NCBI GenBank assembly: GCA_016699575.1
Contig: CP064979.1
Span: 2,976,001 to 3,040,000, forward strand
From: Flavobacteriales bacterium
GTDB lineage: Bacteria > Bacteroidota > Bacteroidia > Flavobacteriales_F > PHOS-HE28
Reading direction: 5' to 3'
Length of the DNA stretch: 64,000 nucleotides
The notes beneath the pieces are model-generated. The model was not told where the DNA came from. It saw only the letters and a program-made list of their open reading frames with translations, and searched no databases. Below are positions 53,453 through 62,196 of this stretch, piece by piece. The translations under genes and the position numbers were made by a program. Positions within the stretch are counted from its first letter, which is position 1. Every line of letters begins with the position of its first letter.

Positions 53453-54798
53453 ATGGGGCCCTTAACCATCCCCATCACCTTCTTCTCCACCTCTTCGCTC
53501 TGCCACTTCTCTTCGATGCCGGGCAGCGCCAGCACTTCTTCCATGATGCGGTCGTGGCGCAGGCCCTCGCGCCAGGCATCCTTGTATTCGATGTCGCTGA
53601 ACTTCACCTGGCTGTACAGCGGCAGCCACTGGTCCGGGTGTTTGGCCTGCAGGTGGCCTTCGATCTTCTTGCGCAGCAGGAAGCGAGGATCGGCCACCAG
53701 GTCGCGCATCTCCACGAAGTTGCGCAGGCTCAGGTCGGCAATGGCATCGCCGTTGGGTTTGCGCAGTTTGCCGTAACGCTCCAGCACCAGCGGCCAGTTG
53801 TCGTCGCCGTGTTCGTTGAGCAGATCGTTCAGCACCTTGCAATCCTCGTAGCCCGCGTTCATGCCTTCACCATAGAACGGGACGATGGCATGTGCCGCGT
53901 CGCCAATCAGTGCCACCTTGCCGTTCATCGTCCACGGGTTGCAACGGATGATGGCCAGCGTGCTCTGTGGATTGCGCATGTATTGTTGCACCACATCGGG
54001 GATCAGCCCGGGCACGTCGGGGAAGTGCTGCGCGAAGAAGGCGGTCACCTGTGCTTCCGCCTTCACGGTATCGAAGCCGGGCGCGTTCTCCGTGTGCGTG
54101 TTGGGCATGAAGAGCGTGCCGGTGAAGCCGCCGTCCTGGTTGGCCAGGCCCATCAGCATGAACCAGCGGCGCGGCCAGATGTGCAGGCAGTGCGGGTCCA
54201 TCTTCGGTGAGCCATCAGCGTTCGATGGGAAGGCGATCTCCTTGTAGTCGTGTTCGATATACTCCTGCGAGTAGGTGAACCGCTGGCCCATCATTTTCTG
54301 GCGCACAGCGCTCGGCGCGCCATCAGCACCGAAGACGACATCCGCCGGAACGACCACGGGCTTGCCCTGGTGTTCGAACGTGCATTCACCTCGCGACAGG
54401 TCAACGTCCGCGCACTTGTGGTCGAAGTACAAGGACACGTTGGGGAACTTCTCTGCTTCGGTGAGCAGGCGACGGTTCAGCTCGCCACGGCTTACGCTGT
54501 AGATGGCGCGGTTGTCGATGCTGTACGGAACGCGGTTCAGGTTACCGCTGGCATCGTGGACCATGCGCGCGTAAACGGGCACGGAGATGGCCTTCACCGC
54601 TTCCTCCACACCGGCCGCCCGCAGAGCCGTCCAGCCGCGGTGCGATACCACGAGGTTGATGCTGCGGCCTGCGTACACATCGGTCTTGCGCGGGTCGCCG
54701 CGACGCTCGTACACGCGTACCGTGTGACCGCGCTTTGCCAGGAAGATGGCCAGCAAGCTGCCGACCAAACCGCCGCCTACTATGGTGATCTTGCTCAT
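53449..54798 (-). CDS. kmo: kynurenine 3-monooxygenase
   Basis: 449 residues, an FAD-dependent hydroxylase turning kynurenine into 3-hydroxykynurenine. The dinucleotide fold is IVGGGLVGSLLAIFLAKRG (3-21), the DG motif is DVVFGADGAPSAVR, and the FAD-phosphate motif is KVALIGDAAHAIVPFYGEGMNAG. The last two are characteristic of KMO. It overlaps kynU by 4 nt (ATGA). Together they make 3-hydroxyanthranilate, a precursor of quinolinate and NAD, or serve tryptophan degradation. Confidence 0.93.
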   Translation of the reverse strand: MSKITIVGGGLVGSLLAIFLAKRGHTVRVYERRGDPRKTDVYAGRSINLVVSHRGWTALRAAGVEEAVKAISVPVYARMVHDASGNLNRVPYSIDNRAIYSVSRGELNRRLLTEAEKFPNVSLYFDHKCADVDLSRGECTFEHQGKPVVVPADVVFGADGAPSAVRQKMMGQRFTYSQEYIEHDYKEIAFPSNADGSPKMDPHCLHIWPRRWFMLMGLANQDGGFTGTLFMPNTHTENAPGFDTVKAEAQVTAFFAQHFPDVPGLIPDVVQQYMRNPQSTLAIIRCNPWTMNGKVALIGDAAHAIVPFYGEGMNAGYEDCKVLNDLLNEHGDDNWPLVLERYGKLRKPNGDAIADLSLRNFVEMRDLVADPRFLLRKKIEGHLQAKHPDQWLPLYSQVKFSDIEYKDAWREGLRHDRIMEEVLALPGIEEKWQSEEVEKKVMGMVKGPI

Positions 54799-56069
54799 GA
54801 CAAACTTGCTTTCAACGCTTCGCCGAACCGGAACACGTCCTCGAAGCTGTTGTACATCGGCACGGGTGCCATACGCAGTACGTCAGGCTCGCGCCAGTCG
54901 CACACTACTCCGCGCTCGGTCAGTCGTTTGAAGATACCACGGCCATCGCCATTGACGAGGATGGAGAGTTGCGCTCCGTTCTGCGCCGTGTCCTTCGGCG
55001 TGATGATGTTGAACATGTTGCCATGCGCGGCGGAGATGCCCTCGATGATCCAGCGCAAGTAACCGGTCAGTGCGATGCTCTTCGCGCGCAAGCGCTCCAT
55101 GCCCGCACGGTCGAACTGTTCCAGCGCCACGCGGTGCACCGCCATAGGCAGCACAGGCGCGTTGCTCACCTGCCATGCTTCCGCAGTTGGCATCGGTTTG
55201 AAGGTGCGTTCCATCTTGAACCGCTCGTGCTTATCGTGGCCCCACCACCCTGCGAAGCGCGGCAAGTCCTTGCCCAGGTGGCGCTGATGCACGAAGGCCC
55301 CGGCCACGCCGCCCGGGCCGCTGTTCAGGTACTTGTAGCTGCACCAGCACGCGAAGTCAGGACCGTCATCGTGCAACTTCAACAGCAGGTTGCCGGCTGC
55401 GTGCGCCAGGTCGAAGCCCGCTATGGCGCCTACCGCATGCGCCGCCGCTGTGATGCCCTTGATGTCGAACGCCTGCCCGGTGAGGAAGTTCACTCCGCCG
55501 AAACAGACCAACGCCAGTTCATCGCCCAGTTCGTTGATCCGCGCAACGATGTCCTCTTGGCGCAAGGTGTGCTCGCCAGCACGGGGTTTCATCTCCACCA
55601 AGCACTCCTCGGCAACAAGCCCATGGTACTCGATGTGTGAAGCAAAGGCGTAAGTGTCGCTGGGGAAGGGGCGCTGCTCGGTGAGGATCTTCACGCGTTT
55701 GCCCTTCGGCCTGTAGAACGAAACGAGCAGGAAGTGCAGGTTGCTTGTGAGCTGGTTCATCACCACCACTTCCTCCGGCAGTGCACCAACGAGGCGTGCC
55801 GTGCTGGCGTTCAGCTCTTCGTGGTAGCTGTACCATGGATGCTTGGCGTTGAAGTGGCCTTCAACCCCGTGCACGCTCCAGTCGTCGAGCTCCTGCTTCA
55901 GCGCCGCAGCCGCTGCTTTGGGTTGCAACCCCAGGGAGTTCCCGGTGAAATAGACGGTTGGTTTCCCGGCGTGTTGCGGGAATATGAACTCCTCCCGGAA
56001 GACGCGCAACGGATCGGCGGCGTCCTGTGCCCGCGCAAAGTCGAGCGTGTTCTGGTACGTGATCGTCAT
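54795..56069 (-). CDS. kynU: kynureninase
   Basis: 424 residues, a PLP enzyme cleaving (3-hydroxy)kynurenine to (3-hydroxy)anthranilate and alanine. The PLP lysine lies in CWCSYKYLNSGPGG (about 228-241), the phosphate site is in the MNQLTSNLHFLL and FNAKHPWYSYHEE regions, and GFDLAHAAGNLLLKLHD carries the PLP-binding Asp. A -7 box (TACTTTCG) lies 10 nt before the ATG. No tryptophan dioxygenase or formamidase gene is nearby. Confidence 0.94.
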   Translation of the reverse strand: MTITYQNTLDFARAQDAADPLRVFREEFIFPQHAGKPTVYFTGNSLGLQPKAAAAALKQELDDWSVHGVEGHFNAKHPWYSYHEELNASTARLVGALPEEVVVMNQLTSNLHFLLVSFYRPKGKRVKILTEQRPFPSDTYAFASHIEYHGLVAEECLVEMKPRAGEHTLRQEDIVARINELGDELALVCFGGVNFLTGQAFDIKGITAAAHAVGAIAGFDLAHAAGNLLLKLHDDGPDFACWCSYKYLNSGPGGVAGAFVHQRHLGKDLPRFAGWWGHDKHERFKMERTFKPMPTAEAWQVSNAPVLPMAVHRVALEQFDRAGMERLRAKSIALTGYLRWIIEGISAAHGNMFNIITPKDTAQNGAQLSILVNGDGRGIFKRLTERGVVCDWREPDVLRMAPVPMYNSFEDVFRFGEALKASLS

Positions 56070-56079
56070 GAGCGGAGGC

Positions 56080-56087
56080 CGAAAGTA
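56080..56087 (-). promoter_or_regulatory. -7 box (TACTTTCG) for kynU-kmo
   Basis: TAnnTTCG, 10 nt before the kynU ATG. Confidence 0.5.
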
Positions 56088-56140
56088 GCTGACCGGTTTC
56101 CGTTGGAACTGACGGACGTTGGAATGACCCGTGCCCTCGA

Positions 56141-56773
56141 CTACTGCACGATCTCCTGGTTCGGCTTGATGATGAACTGGTTCACCGCGTAGCCGGTGAG
56201 CACCCCGGCTGCGCTGCTCAGGAGGGTGCGCAGGATCCGTTTGTTCTTCCCCGCGCGGGCGTACCCGTATGCGTAGAAGTCATCGCCGTCCATCAGCGGG
56301 TTGGTGATGGAGCCTTTGGTCACCCGCACACGGGGCAAGGCCATGCTGAGCGAGTACACCGGCGGGATCACCAACGCCATCACTTCGATGTCCAGTCCGA
56401 TGACCAGCCCGGCCCCGGTGACGAAACCGCCGATCATCGGTAGGATGGGTTTGTAGCCTTTGCGCGCGTCCTGCTGCCCTGCTATGTAGTGGCGCATCTG
56501 CTGCACCGAGAAGTCGTTGCCGAAGAGCGTGTCGTGGAAGTACCAGATCCGCTCTCGGCCCAGACTATCAGTTGTGCTGAAGACGTTCTCCGTCGGTTCG
56601 GAGCGCTCCTTCACCTTGGTGCCTTTGATGAGGGCGTAGCGTACCTCCAAGGTGCTCTGGCCAATGATGCGCGCGTCGATCGTCTGCCCGTTCATCAGTA
56701 GGATGCGGTCCTGGGCGAGCGCGGCCCAAGCGCATTGGACCAGCGACAACAGCAACAGTGTTCTGAGGAACAT
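56141..56773 (-). CDS. exported protein of unknown function
   Basis: 210 residues with a signal peptide (MFLRTLLLLSLVQ... ending ALAQ). The first mature part is a beta-type domain (RILLMNGQTIDARIIG), followed by a charged segment and two hydrophobic stretches (about 110-125 and 175-195). No family recognised with confidence. The ATG at 56773 is 6 nt after a -7 box; the frame is open further upstream without a better start. Confidence 0.6.
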   Translation of the reverse strand: MFLRTLLLLSLVQCAWAALAQDRILLMNGQTIDARIIGQSTLEVRYALIKGTKVKERSEPTENVFSTTDSLGRERIWYFHDTLFGNDFSVQQMRHYIAGQQDARKGYKPILPMIGGFVTGAGLVIGLDIEVMALVIPPVYSLSMALPRVRVTKGSITNPLMDGDDFYAYGYARAGKNKRILRTLLSSAAGVLTGYAVNQFIIKPNQEIVQ

Positions 56774-56779
56774 CGGCGC

Positions 56780-56787
56780 CGAATGTA
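56780..56787 (-). promoter_or_regulatory. -7 box (TACATTCG)
   Basis: TAnnTTCG, 6 nt before the ATG at 56773. Confidence 0.5.
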
Positions 56788-56847
56788 GTTGGTGCCTTTG
56801 GAGGTATCCGGTCGGTAACACTGATCGCGCGCCTCATCTTCACCCCC

Positions 56848-57429
56848 ATGAACTACCTCGCGCACTTGTTGCTCAGCGGCGATGACCCGCTGGTGATGGT
56901 GGGCAACTTCATGGCCGATGGGGTGAAAGGCCGCGACCTGTCCGCTCATCATCCGGATGTGCAACGCGGGATCAGGCTCCACCGCCGCATCGACACCTTC
57001 ACCGATCAGCATCCGCTAACGGCAATTGGCCGCAAGCGTCTGCACCCGAAGTGCGGCAAGTTCGCCGGTGTGGCGCTCGACCTCTTCTATGATCACCTGC
57101 TCGCGAGCGAATGGGAACGGCACAGCAACGTGCCTTTGCCGCAGTACGCCCAAGAGTGCTACGTTGTTCTTGAGCGGGAGATCGCCCGCATGCCGGAACG
57201 CACGCAGCGCATGTTGCCCTACATGGTGCGCGGCGATTGGTTGACCGGGTATGCGCAAGTGGAAGGACTGGCCGATGCGCTGTACGGATTGAGCATACGC
57301 GTACCGCACGGCATGGTGCTGGCAGGGGCCGAAGCGGTGCTGGTGGCGCACGAGGCCGATCTTCGTCGCGAGTTCCGCACCTTTCTGGGGGAAATGCGCG
57401 AACGTCTGGCAGCAACATGGGAAGAGTGA
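56848..57429 (+). CDS. acpH: acyl carrier protein phosphodiesterase
   Basis: 193 residues of the AcpH (DUF479) family, which removes the 4'-phosphopantetheine arm from acyl carrier protein. The family signature MNYLAHLLLSG at the start, GNFMADGVKG (Asp in the metal site), GIRLHRRIDTFTDQHP and DLFYDHLLASEW are all present. The length matches the family. The downstream lytic transglycosylase gene starts within its last 13 nt. Confidence 0.92.
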   Translation: MNYLAHLLLSGDDPLVMVGNFMADGVKGRDLSAHHPDVQRGIRLHRRIDTFTDQHPLTAIGRKRLHPKCGKFAGVALDLFYDHLLASEWERHSNVPLPQYAQECYVVLEREIARMPERTQRMLPYMVRGDWLTGYAQVEGLADALYGLSIRVPHGMVLAGAEAVLVAHEADLRREFRTFLGEMRERLAATWEE

Positions 57430-58922
57430 GCGGGGTCTTGTTATCATGTTGGCTGATGGCCTGCCTGATCGGTTGCGGCACGTATGAACATCGGGCGGTC
57501 CAAGACCGAGCGGCCGTGCAGCGCGATCTGGATGCCATTGGAAAAGACACCCTGCGCGTGGGGGTCATTGAGGATGCGCTCACATGGGAGCATCGCACCA
57601 GCGGCCAGGCTGGCCTGGAATGGGACCTGCTCAGCGACCTGGCGGCCACCTGCCACGTGCCCATTGCAGCAGTGCCGTTCAACACCTTGGACAGTTTACA
57701 CTTGGCCTTGCGGAACGGATCGGTGGATGTCCTGGCCGCTCAGCTTTCCGCGCAGACGCTCCAACAAGAAGGGATATCGGTGACATCACCTTATGCTGAA
57801 GTGCGCCCTGTCGTGCTGCTGCGACGGCCGATGGACGGTGGTCGCAGTGTTTCCGTTCGCAGCGTGCAGGTGCCGTGGCCGAGCCCGTTCATGGACCCGC
57901 TACCGCTGCCCGCCAAACGGTTCGCCAAGCTGGATTGCCAGCGTGTTCAGGAACCCGCGAACCGCGCGCTCGATCTGCTCATCACCGGTGGGTTGGACGG
58001 TATCCTGGTCACCGATCTTGCCGCGGCACAAGCCATGAAGCAATTCCCCTTGCTCGGCGCGGCGTACTGGTCGCAGGAGCGCTATCCGTTGGTGTTCGCC
58101 GTGAGGTCCAATTCACCGGCGCTGCTGGCTTCCATCGATCATCACCTGGCCGATAAACGGGTCCGCCTCCGCCTACGCGAAGAGCTGGCCCAGCTGCGTT
58201 TCGCGGAACGGACCGGAGCGCACGGGTCCCGTTCACCGGACGTGAAAGAAGGAAAGGCATCTGAATTCGATGCGCTCTTCAAGCGTGTTGCGGCAAAGCA
58301 TGGATTGGACTGGGAACTGTTGGCTGCGATCGCCTTCCGTGAATCGGGCTTCGATACCACGGCCAACAGCGGTGCCGGCGCGCAAGGCCTTATGCAACTG
58401 ATGCCGCAAACGGCCGTCCGTTTCGCAACCGGGGATGAGGAGGGTGTGGCGGGCCATGTGGAGGCGGCGGCGGTATACCTGAAGAAGCTCGATACCCTGT
58501 GGCAGCGCACCGTACCGGATGCCCTTCACCGCCTGCGGTTCGTGCTGGCCAGCTACAACGCGGGTGAGGGCCACATTTACGATGCCCAGCGACTGGCCGG
58601 TAAATGGGGGTTGCGCACCGATCGGTGGGAGAACCATGTGGAGCGTGCACTGCTCCTGCTCTCATGCCCGCGGCATTGGCGCAGCGAGGATGTCCGCAAC
58701 GGATACTGCCGGTCCAAGGAGACGTTCAACTTCGTGCGGAACGTGGTGGCCACGAGCGCGCACTTCGGGACGATCCCGGATGAAGGCCCGCCCATTGATA
58801 CGGCTGCCGTGGTGCTGCCGATGGATACGCTCGGTTTCTCCGGCGATCCGGCGGATGGCTTGGTCGTGCCTCCCCAAGAACCGGTTGATTCCGTGCATGC
58901 ACCGGCCGGGGAGGGCGGCTAA
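57417..58922 (+). CDS. mltF: MltF-like lytic transglycosylase lipoprotein
   Basis: 501 residues. Lipoprotein signal with Cys in LIGCGTYE. Residues about 40-265 form a substrate-binding-protein-like domain (TLRVGVIEDA, NGSVDVLAAQL, VVLLRRPMD). Residues about 280-450 form a soluble-lytic-transglycosylase domain: AIAFRESGFDT with the catalytic Glu, AQGLMQLMP and NAGEGHIYDAQRLA. It cuts peptidoglycan at the outer membrane. It starts 13 nt inside acpH, so it is translationally coupled. A Pro-rich C-terminal tail is variable. Confidence 0.88.
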   Translation: MGRVSGVLLSCWLMACLIGCGTYEHRAVQDRAAVQRDLDAIGKDTLRVGVIEDALTWEHRTSGQAGLEWDLLSDLAATCHVPIAAVPFNTLDSLHLALRNGSVDVLAAQLSAQTLQQEGISVTSPYAEVRPVVLLRRPMDGGRSVSVRSVQVPWPSPFMDPLPLPAKRFAKLDCQRVQEPANRALDLLITGGLDGILVTDLAAAQAMKQFPLLGAAYWSQERYPLVFAVRSNSPALLASIDHHLADKRVRLRLREELAQLRFAERTGAHGSRSPDVKEGKASEFDALFKRVAAKHGLDWELLAAIAFRESGFDTTANSGAGAQGLMQLMPQTAVRFATGDEEGVAGHVEAAAVYLKKLDTLWQRTVPDALHRLRFVLASYNAGEGHIYDAQRLAGKWGLRTDRWENHVERALLLLSCPRHWRSEDVRNGYCRSKETFNFVRNVVATSAHFGTIPDEGPPIDTAAVVLPMDTLGFSGDPADGLVVPPQEPVDSVHAPAGEGG

Positions 58923-58951
58923 CTTGCCGCCGTTGCACACCCACGGACCCC

Positions 58952-60715
58952 ATGCGCTTATCACTCCTCGGCCTATTGCTTTTGCCGCTTTCCCTGATCG
59001 CCCAGCGAACAGGTCTGCCCCACGAAATGGCCCCGCATGAGCGGGCGCTCATCAGCGATTACCGTTCATCGCGCGACGCCGGGCGCGGCATCACCACCCC
59101 GCCGTCGTTCCCCGTGCGCACCATGGCCGAATGGGAGGAGGTGCAATCGCTGTGCATCACTTGGGTCAGCTATCCCACCATCCTCAAACAGATAGTACGT
59201 TATGCGCTTGACGAGGTGGAGGTGATCCTCCTCTGCGACGACAGCAACGCCGTGGCCACCTACCTCAGCGGCAACACCGCTGGCGGGCCCATCGCTGACC
59301 TCACCAACGTCACCTACTTGCAAGTGCCGTTCAACAGTGTTTGGATGCGCGACTATGGCATGGAGACCTTGTACGCCAACGAAGTGGACAGTTTGTTGCT
59401 CATGGATTGGATCTACAACCGGCCACGCCCCGAGGACGATGTTTCGCCGGACGCCATCGGCGGCTTGAAGGGCATCCCGGTTTTCAGCAGCAGCCAGGCA
59501 CCGTACGATCTGGTGCACACGGGCGGCAATTTCATGGCCGATGGTTTCGGCACGGCCTTCAGCAGCGAACTGGTGGATGACGAGAACGGTGCGCAAGGCG
59601 ACTTCAACATCACGGTGCGTACGCCGCAAGGTGTTGATGACATGATGGAGCAGTGGATGGGCATACAGCAAGGACGTTACATCAAGATGAACACCTTGCC
59701 CTACGACGGCATCCACCACATCGATATGCACATGAAGCTGCTCGATGAGGAGACCCTGCTCATCGGGGAGTTCCCCAACGGAGTGAGCGACGGGCCACAG
59801 CTCGAGAACAACATTGCGGACATCCAGGCGAACTTCAACAGCGTGTTCGGTACGCCCTATCGCATTGTGCGGATCCCAATGCCCCCGAGCACGGGAGGCA
59901 ACTATCCGCCCAACGCGAGCTACCGCACTTATGCGAACAACATCATCATCAACGGCACCATTCTGGTCCCCACCTACCGCGAGCAGTACGACACCACCGG
60001 CCTGCGGATCATCCGCGAGGCCATGCCCGGATACCGCGTAATCGGCATTGACTGCGACAATTCACCGGACAACATCATCAGCGCGAGCGGAGCCTTGCAC
60101 TGCATCACCAAGTGCATCGGTGCGGAAAGCCCGCTGTTGATACGGCACCAGCGGCTCGCGGACACGTACGAGACGGTGGTGCCTTACACCGCCACGGCGT
60201 ACATACGCCACAAGAGCGGCATCGCCTCGGCCGAGCTGTTCTGGACCACGGATACCGTGCAGGGTTACGCACCCATCAGCATGACGGGCATCGGCAACAA
60301 CGAATGGACGGCCGATATTCCTGCGCAACCGGTGGGCACCGAGATCTTCTACTACATCCACGCTTCGGCGAACAGCGGCAAGCAACAGGTGCGGCCCTTG
60401 GTGGCGCCGGACGGTTACTGGAAGTTCAAGGTGCTTGATATCGGTTCGGGGGTCGAAACCGCTGAAGTTCCTGCCCTGGGCAAGCCCTTTCCGGTGCCAG
60501 CTCAGCAGTGGCTCTGCATTCCCGTGCTGACCGGTCGCGGGTTGACCGTCTGGATCGAAGATGCATTGGGCCGGCGCGTGCTGGACGTGCATACCGGCAA
60601 TGCACCTTCCGCCGGACGCATCTACGCGCACGTTCCTTCGTTGGAAGCCGGATGCTATTCCGTGGTGGCCGTGGCCAATGGACAGCGTTCCGTGCAGCAG
60701 TTCGTCAAAGAGTGA
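58952..60715 (+). CDS. secreted peptidylarginine deiminase-like protein with T9SS type A domain
   Basis: 587 residues of the agmatine deiminase/peptidylarginine deiminase family. Signal peptide about 1-18 (LIAQ). Catalytic candidates: Asp134 (WMRDYG), His256 and Asp258 (HHIDMH), Asn334 (IINGT), Cys384 (ALHCITKC), plus HTGGNFM (189-195). Residues about 400-485 form an Ig-like domain (YIRHKSGIASAELFW). A T9SS-type tail (about 490-587) contains EDALGRRVLD and ends VQQFVKE. The order signal, deiminase, Ig-like, T9SS tail is that of P. gingivalis PPAD. Whether it acts on peptides or free amines is not known. Confidence 0.85.
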   Translation: MRLSLLGLLLLPLSLIAQRTGLPHEMAPHERALISDYRSSRDAGRGITTPPSFPVRTMAEWEEVQSLCITWVSYPTILKQIVRYALDEVEVILLCDDSNAVATYLSGNTAGGPIADLTNVTYLQVPFNSVWMRDYGMETLYANEVDSLLLMDWIYNRPRPEDDVSPDAIGGLKGIPVFSSSQAPYDLVHTGGNFMADGFGTAFSSELVDDENGAQGDFNITVRTPQGVDDMMEQWMGIQQGRYIKMNTLPYDGIHHIDMHMKLLDEETLLIGEFPNGVSDGPQLENNIADIQANFNSVFGTPYRIVRIPMPPSTGGNYPPNASYRTYANNIIINGTILVPTYREQYDTTGLRIIREAMPGYRVIGIDCDNSPDNIISASGALHCITKCIGAESPLLIRHQRLADTYETVVPYTATAYIRHKSGIASAELFWTTDTVQGYAPISMTGIGNNEWTADIPAQPVGTEIFYYIHASANSGKQQVRPLVAPDGYWKFKVLDIGSGVETAEVPALGKPFPVPAQQWLCIPVLTGRGLTVWIEDALGRRVLDVHTGNAPSAGRIYAHVPSLEAGCYSVVAVANGQRSVQQFVKE

Positions 60716-60749
60716 TGGAGGGTGTGGCGCGGAGGCACGCGCCTGCATC

Positions 60750-60757
60750 TATCTTCG
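60750..60757 (+). promoter_or_regulatory. -7 box (TATCTTCG)
   Basis: TAnnTTCG, 18 nt before the ATG at 60776. Confidence 0.5.
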
Positions 60758-60775
60758 CCACAACCAGAGCAACGC

Positions 60776-61156
60776 ATGAGATTCCTGCACCAGCAATACC
60801 AGGCCAAGAAGAAAGAGATCCTTGAAGTGGAGATCGATCAGCCGACCAAGGTGAAGTTCATGAGCGGCATGGACTTCAAGAACTACAAGCTGGGCCGCAC
60901 GTACAAGTTCTTCGGCGGGTACTTCGAGGAAAGCCCCGTCCGCTTCGTGTTGCCTTACGATGGCGTGTGGAACGTGATCGTGGAAAAGGGCACATGGCAC
61001 CAGCCCATCGACGTGAAGGCCAACTGCCGTGTTCTCCAGCCCAACCGCAGCGCATTGTCGAGCATTGCGGCCGATGCGCCCGACAGCGTAAGGCTGGCCT
61101 TCCAGCTCGACCAAGGCGAACCCGAAACCGTTCCGGATGAAGAGAATGCCGGCTGA
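60776..61156 (+). CDS. DUF1883-like small protein
   Basis: 126 residues. The start RFLHQQYQAKKKEILEVEID and the later FKNYKLGRTYKFFGGYFEESPVRFVLPYDGVWNVIVEKG are typical of DUF1883, a small domain in bacterial proteins of unknown function, sometimes near TIR or other defence domains. No such domain is attached here. The C-terminal tail is acidic. It is preceded by a -7 box. Confidence 0.75.
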   Translation: MRFLHQQYQAKKKEILEVEIDQPTKVKFMSGMDFKNYKLGRTYKFFGGYFEESPVRFVLPYDGVWNVIVEKGTWHQPIDVKANCRVLQPNRSALSSIAADAPDSVRLAFQLDQGEPETVPDEENAG

Positions 61157-61194
61157 GCACTAAGCTGCTCGGTCAGGCGTTGAAAACACGGTCC

Positions 61195-61911
61195 ATGGCC
61201 ATGCAACGCCGATCGCACCTGGAGGAAGAACTGCGCAGCCTGCGCGGTTCAACGGCTTTTCTCGAAGCCGTGAAGGGTATCCTGGAAGAGGAGCAGAAAA
61301 CGGACGATGTGCTGCGGGCCATGGTGCTCAGCGGTCATGGCGACCGGCCCAACAGCATCAAAGGCCTCGACCTCGATCGCGTGCACCATGAGGACGCCAT
61401 CCGCAACGTATGCATCAAGTACCGGTTACGGTTCCTGGAGAGCGGCCTGTTCAAGGGCAGCATCCCACTGCAGGCCGTTCATGAACTTAGGCAGTTGGAG
61501 GCCCGTGCAAGTGCACCACTGGCGGGTTTCCGCATCATGGCCCCTTCAACGCACTTCCGGTTGTGCGATGCGGAGGGGGATCCGTTGTTGTTCGTGCCTC
61601 TTGGCAACGGGCTTTACTACCTGGTGCACCAGTGGGGCGGTGATCTGTCTTGGCACCGTTCCTTGATCAACTGGCCAGTGCGCACGGCATACCATTTGGC
61701 GGCCACCGTGCTGTTCGTCGCTATGATCATCGCAGCCGTGGTCCCTGTCGGTTTCGTCAACACGCCCGGGACCTCCGGTTATTGGACGGGAGGGCGCATG
61801 TTGTTCTGTTTCTGGACGGCCATGGTGCTCATGGGCTTCACCGCGTTCAGTTGGATGGCCTTCTTCGGGAAGTTCAGCGCCGACGCGTGGAGGAGCAAGC
61901 ACTTCAACTGA
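61195..61911 (+). CDS. membrane protein of unknown function
   Basis: 238 residues. A soluble N-terminal part (about 1-155) with a helical start (MQRRSHLEEELRSLRG) and a possible regulatory segment is followed by two membrane helices (about 165-185 and 200-225). No family recognised. The ATG at 61195 is taken; a TTG at 61180 is an alternative. It overlaps the converging gene by 8 nt. Confidence 0.65.
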   Translation: MAMQRRSHLEEELRSLRGSTAFLEAVKGILEEEQKTDDVLRAMVLSGHGDRPNSIKGLDLDRVHHEDAIRNVCIKYRLRFLESGLFKGSIPLQAVHELRQLEARASAPLAGFRIMAPSTHFRLCDAEGDPLLFVPLGNGLYYLVHQWGGDLSWHRSLINWPVRTAYHLAATVLFVAMIIAAVVPVGFVNTPGTSGYWTGGRMLFCFWTAMVLMGFTAFSWMAFFGKFSADAWRSKHFN

Positions 61912-62128
61912 TCGGACGTTCGGCACGCACGGCCACTGGGAGCATGGTTTCGCCCGCCAGGTCCACTTTGCACACGCAGGTGGTCCTGAACCATTGCTTC
62001 AGTTGCTCGCGTTCTTCGGGCAGCAGATTCCGGAAGGCCTTCCGGAGCTCCTTGCGGAAGATGGATCGGTCAACCAGGCTGATCTTGTCCAGTACGCTGG
62101 TGTAATAGGTGAGCAGGTCGATCTTCAT
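61904..62128 (-). CDS. small protein of unknown function
   Basis: 74 residues: MKIDLLTYYTSVLDKIS..., mostly helical and charged in the first 50 (FRKELRKAFRNLLPEEREQLKQWF), then CVCK and a short hydrophobic strand. It lies 68 nt after the TonB-like gene stop and overlaps the converging gene by 8 nt. No homology recognised. The long frame upstream overlaps the TonB gene and is not used. Confidence 0.6.
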   Translation of the reverse strand: MKIDLLTYYTSVLDKISLVDRSIFRKELRKAFRNLLPEEREQLKQWFRTTCVCKVDLAGETMLPVAVRAERPIS

Positions 62129-62196
62129 GCGGCGGTGGTAACGAGCGCGGAACGGCCTTCGGAACGCCCGGGTTCCGGTGCTTCGACGAAAATGCG

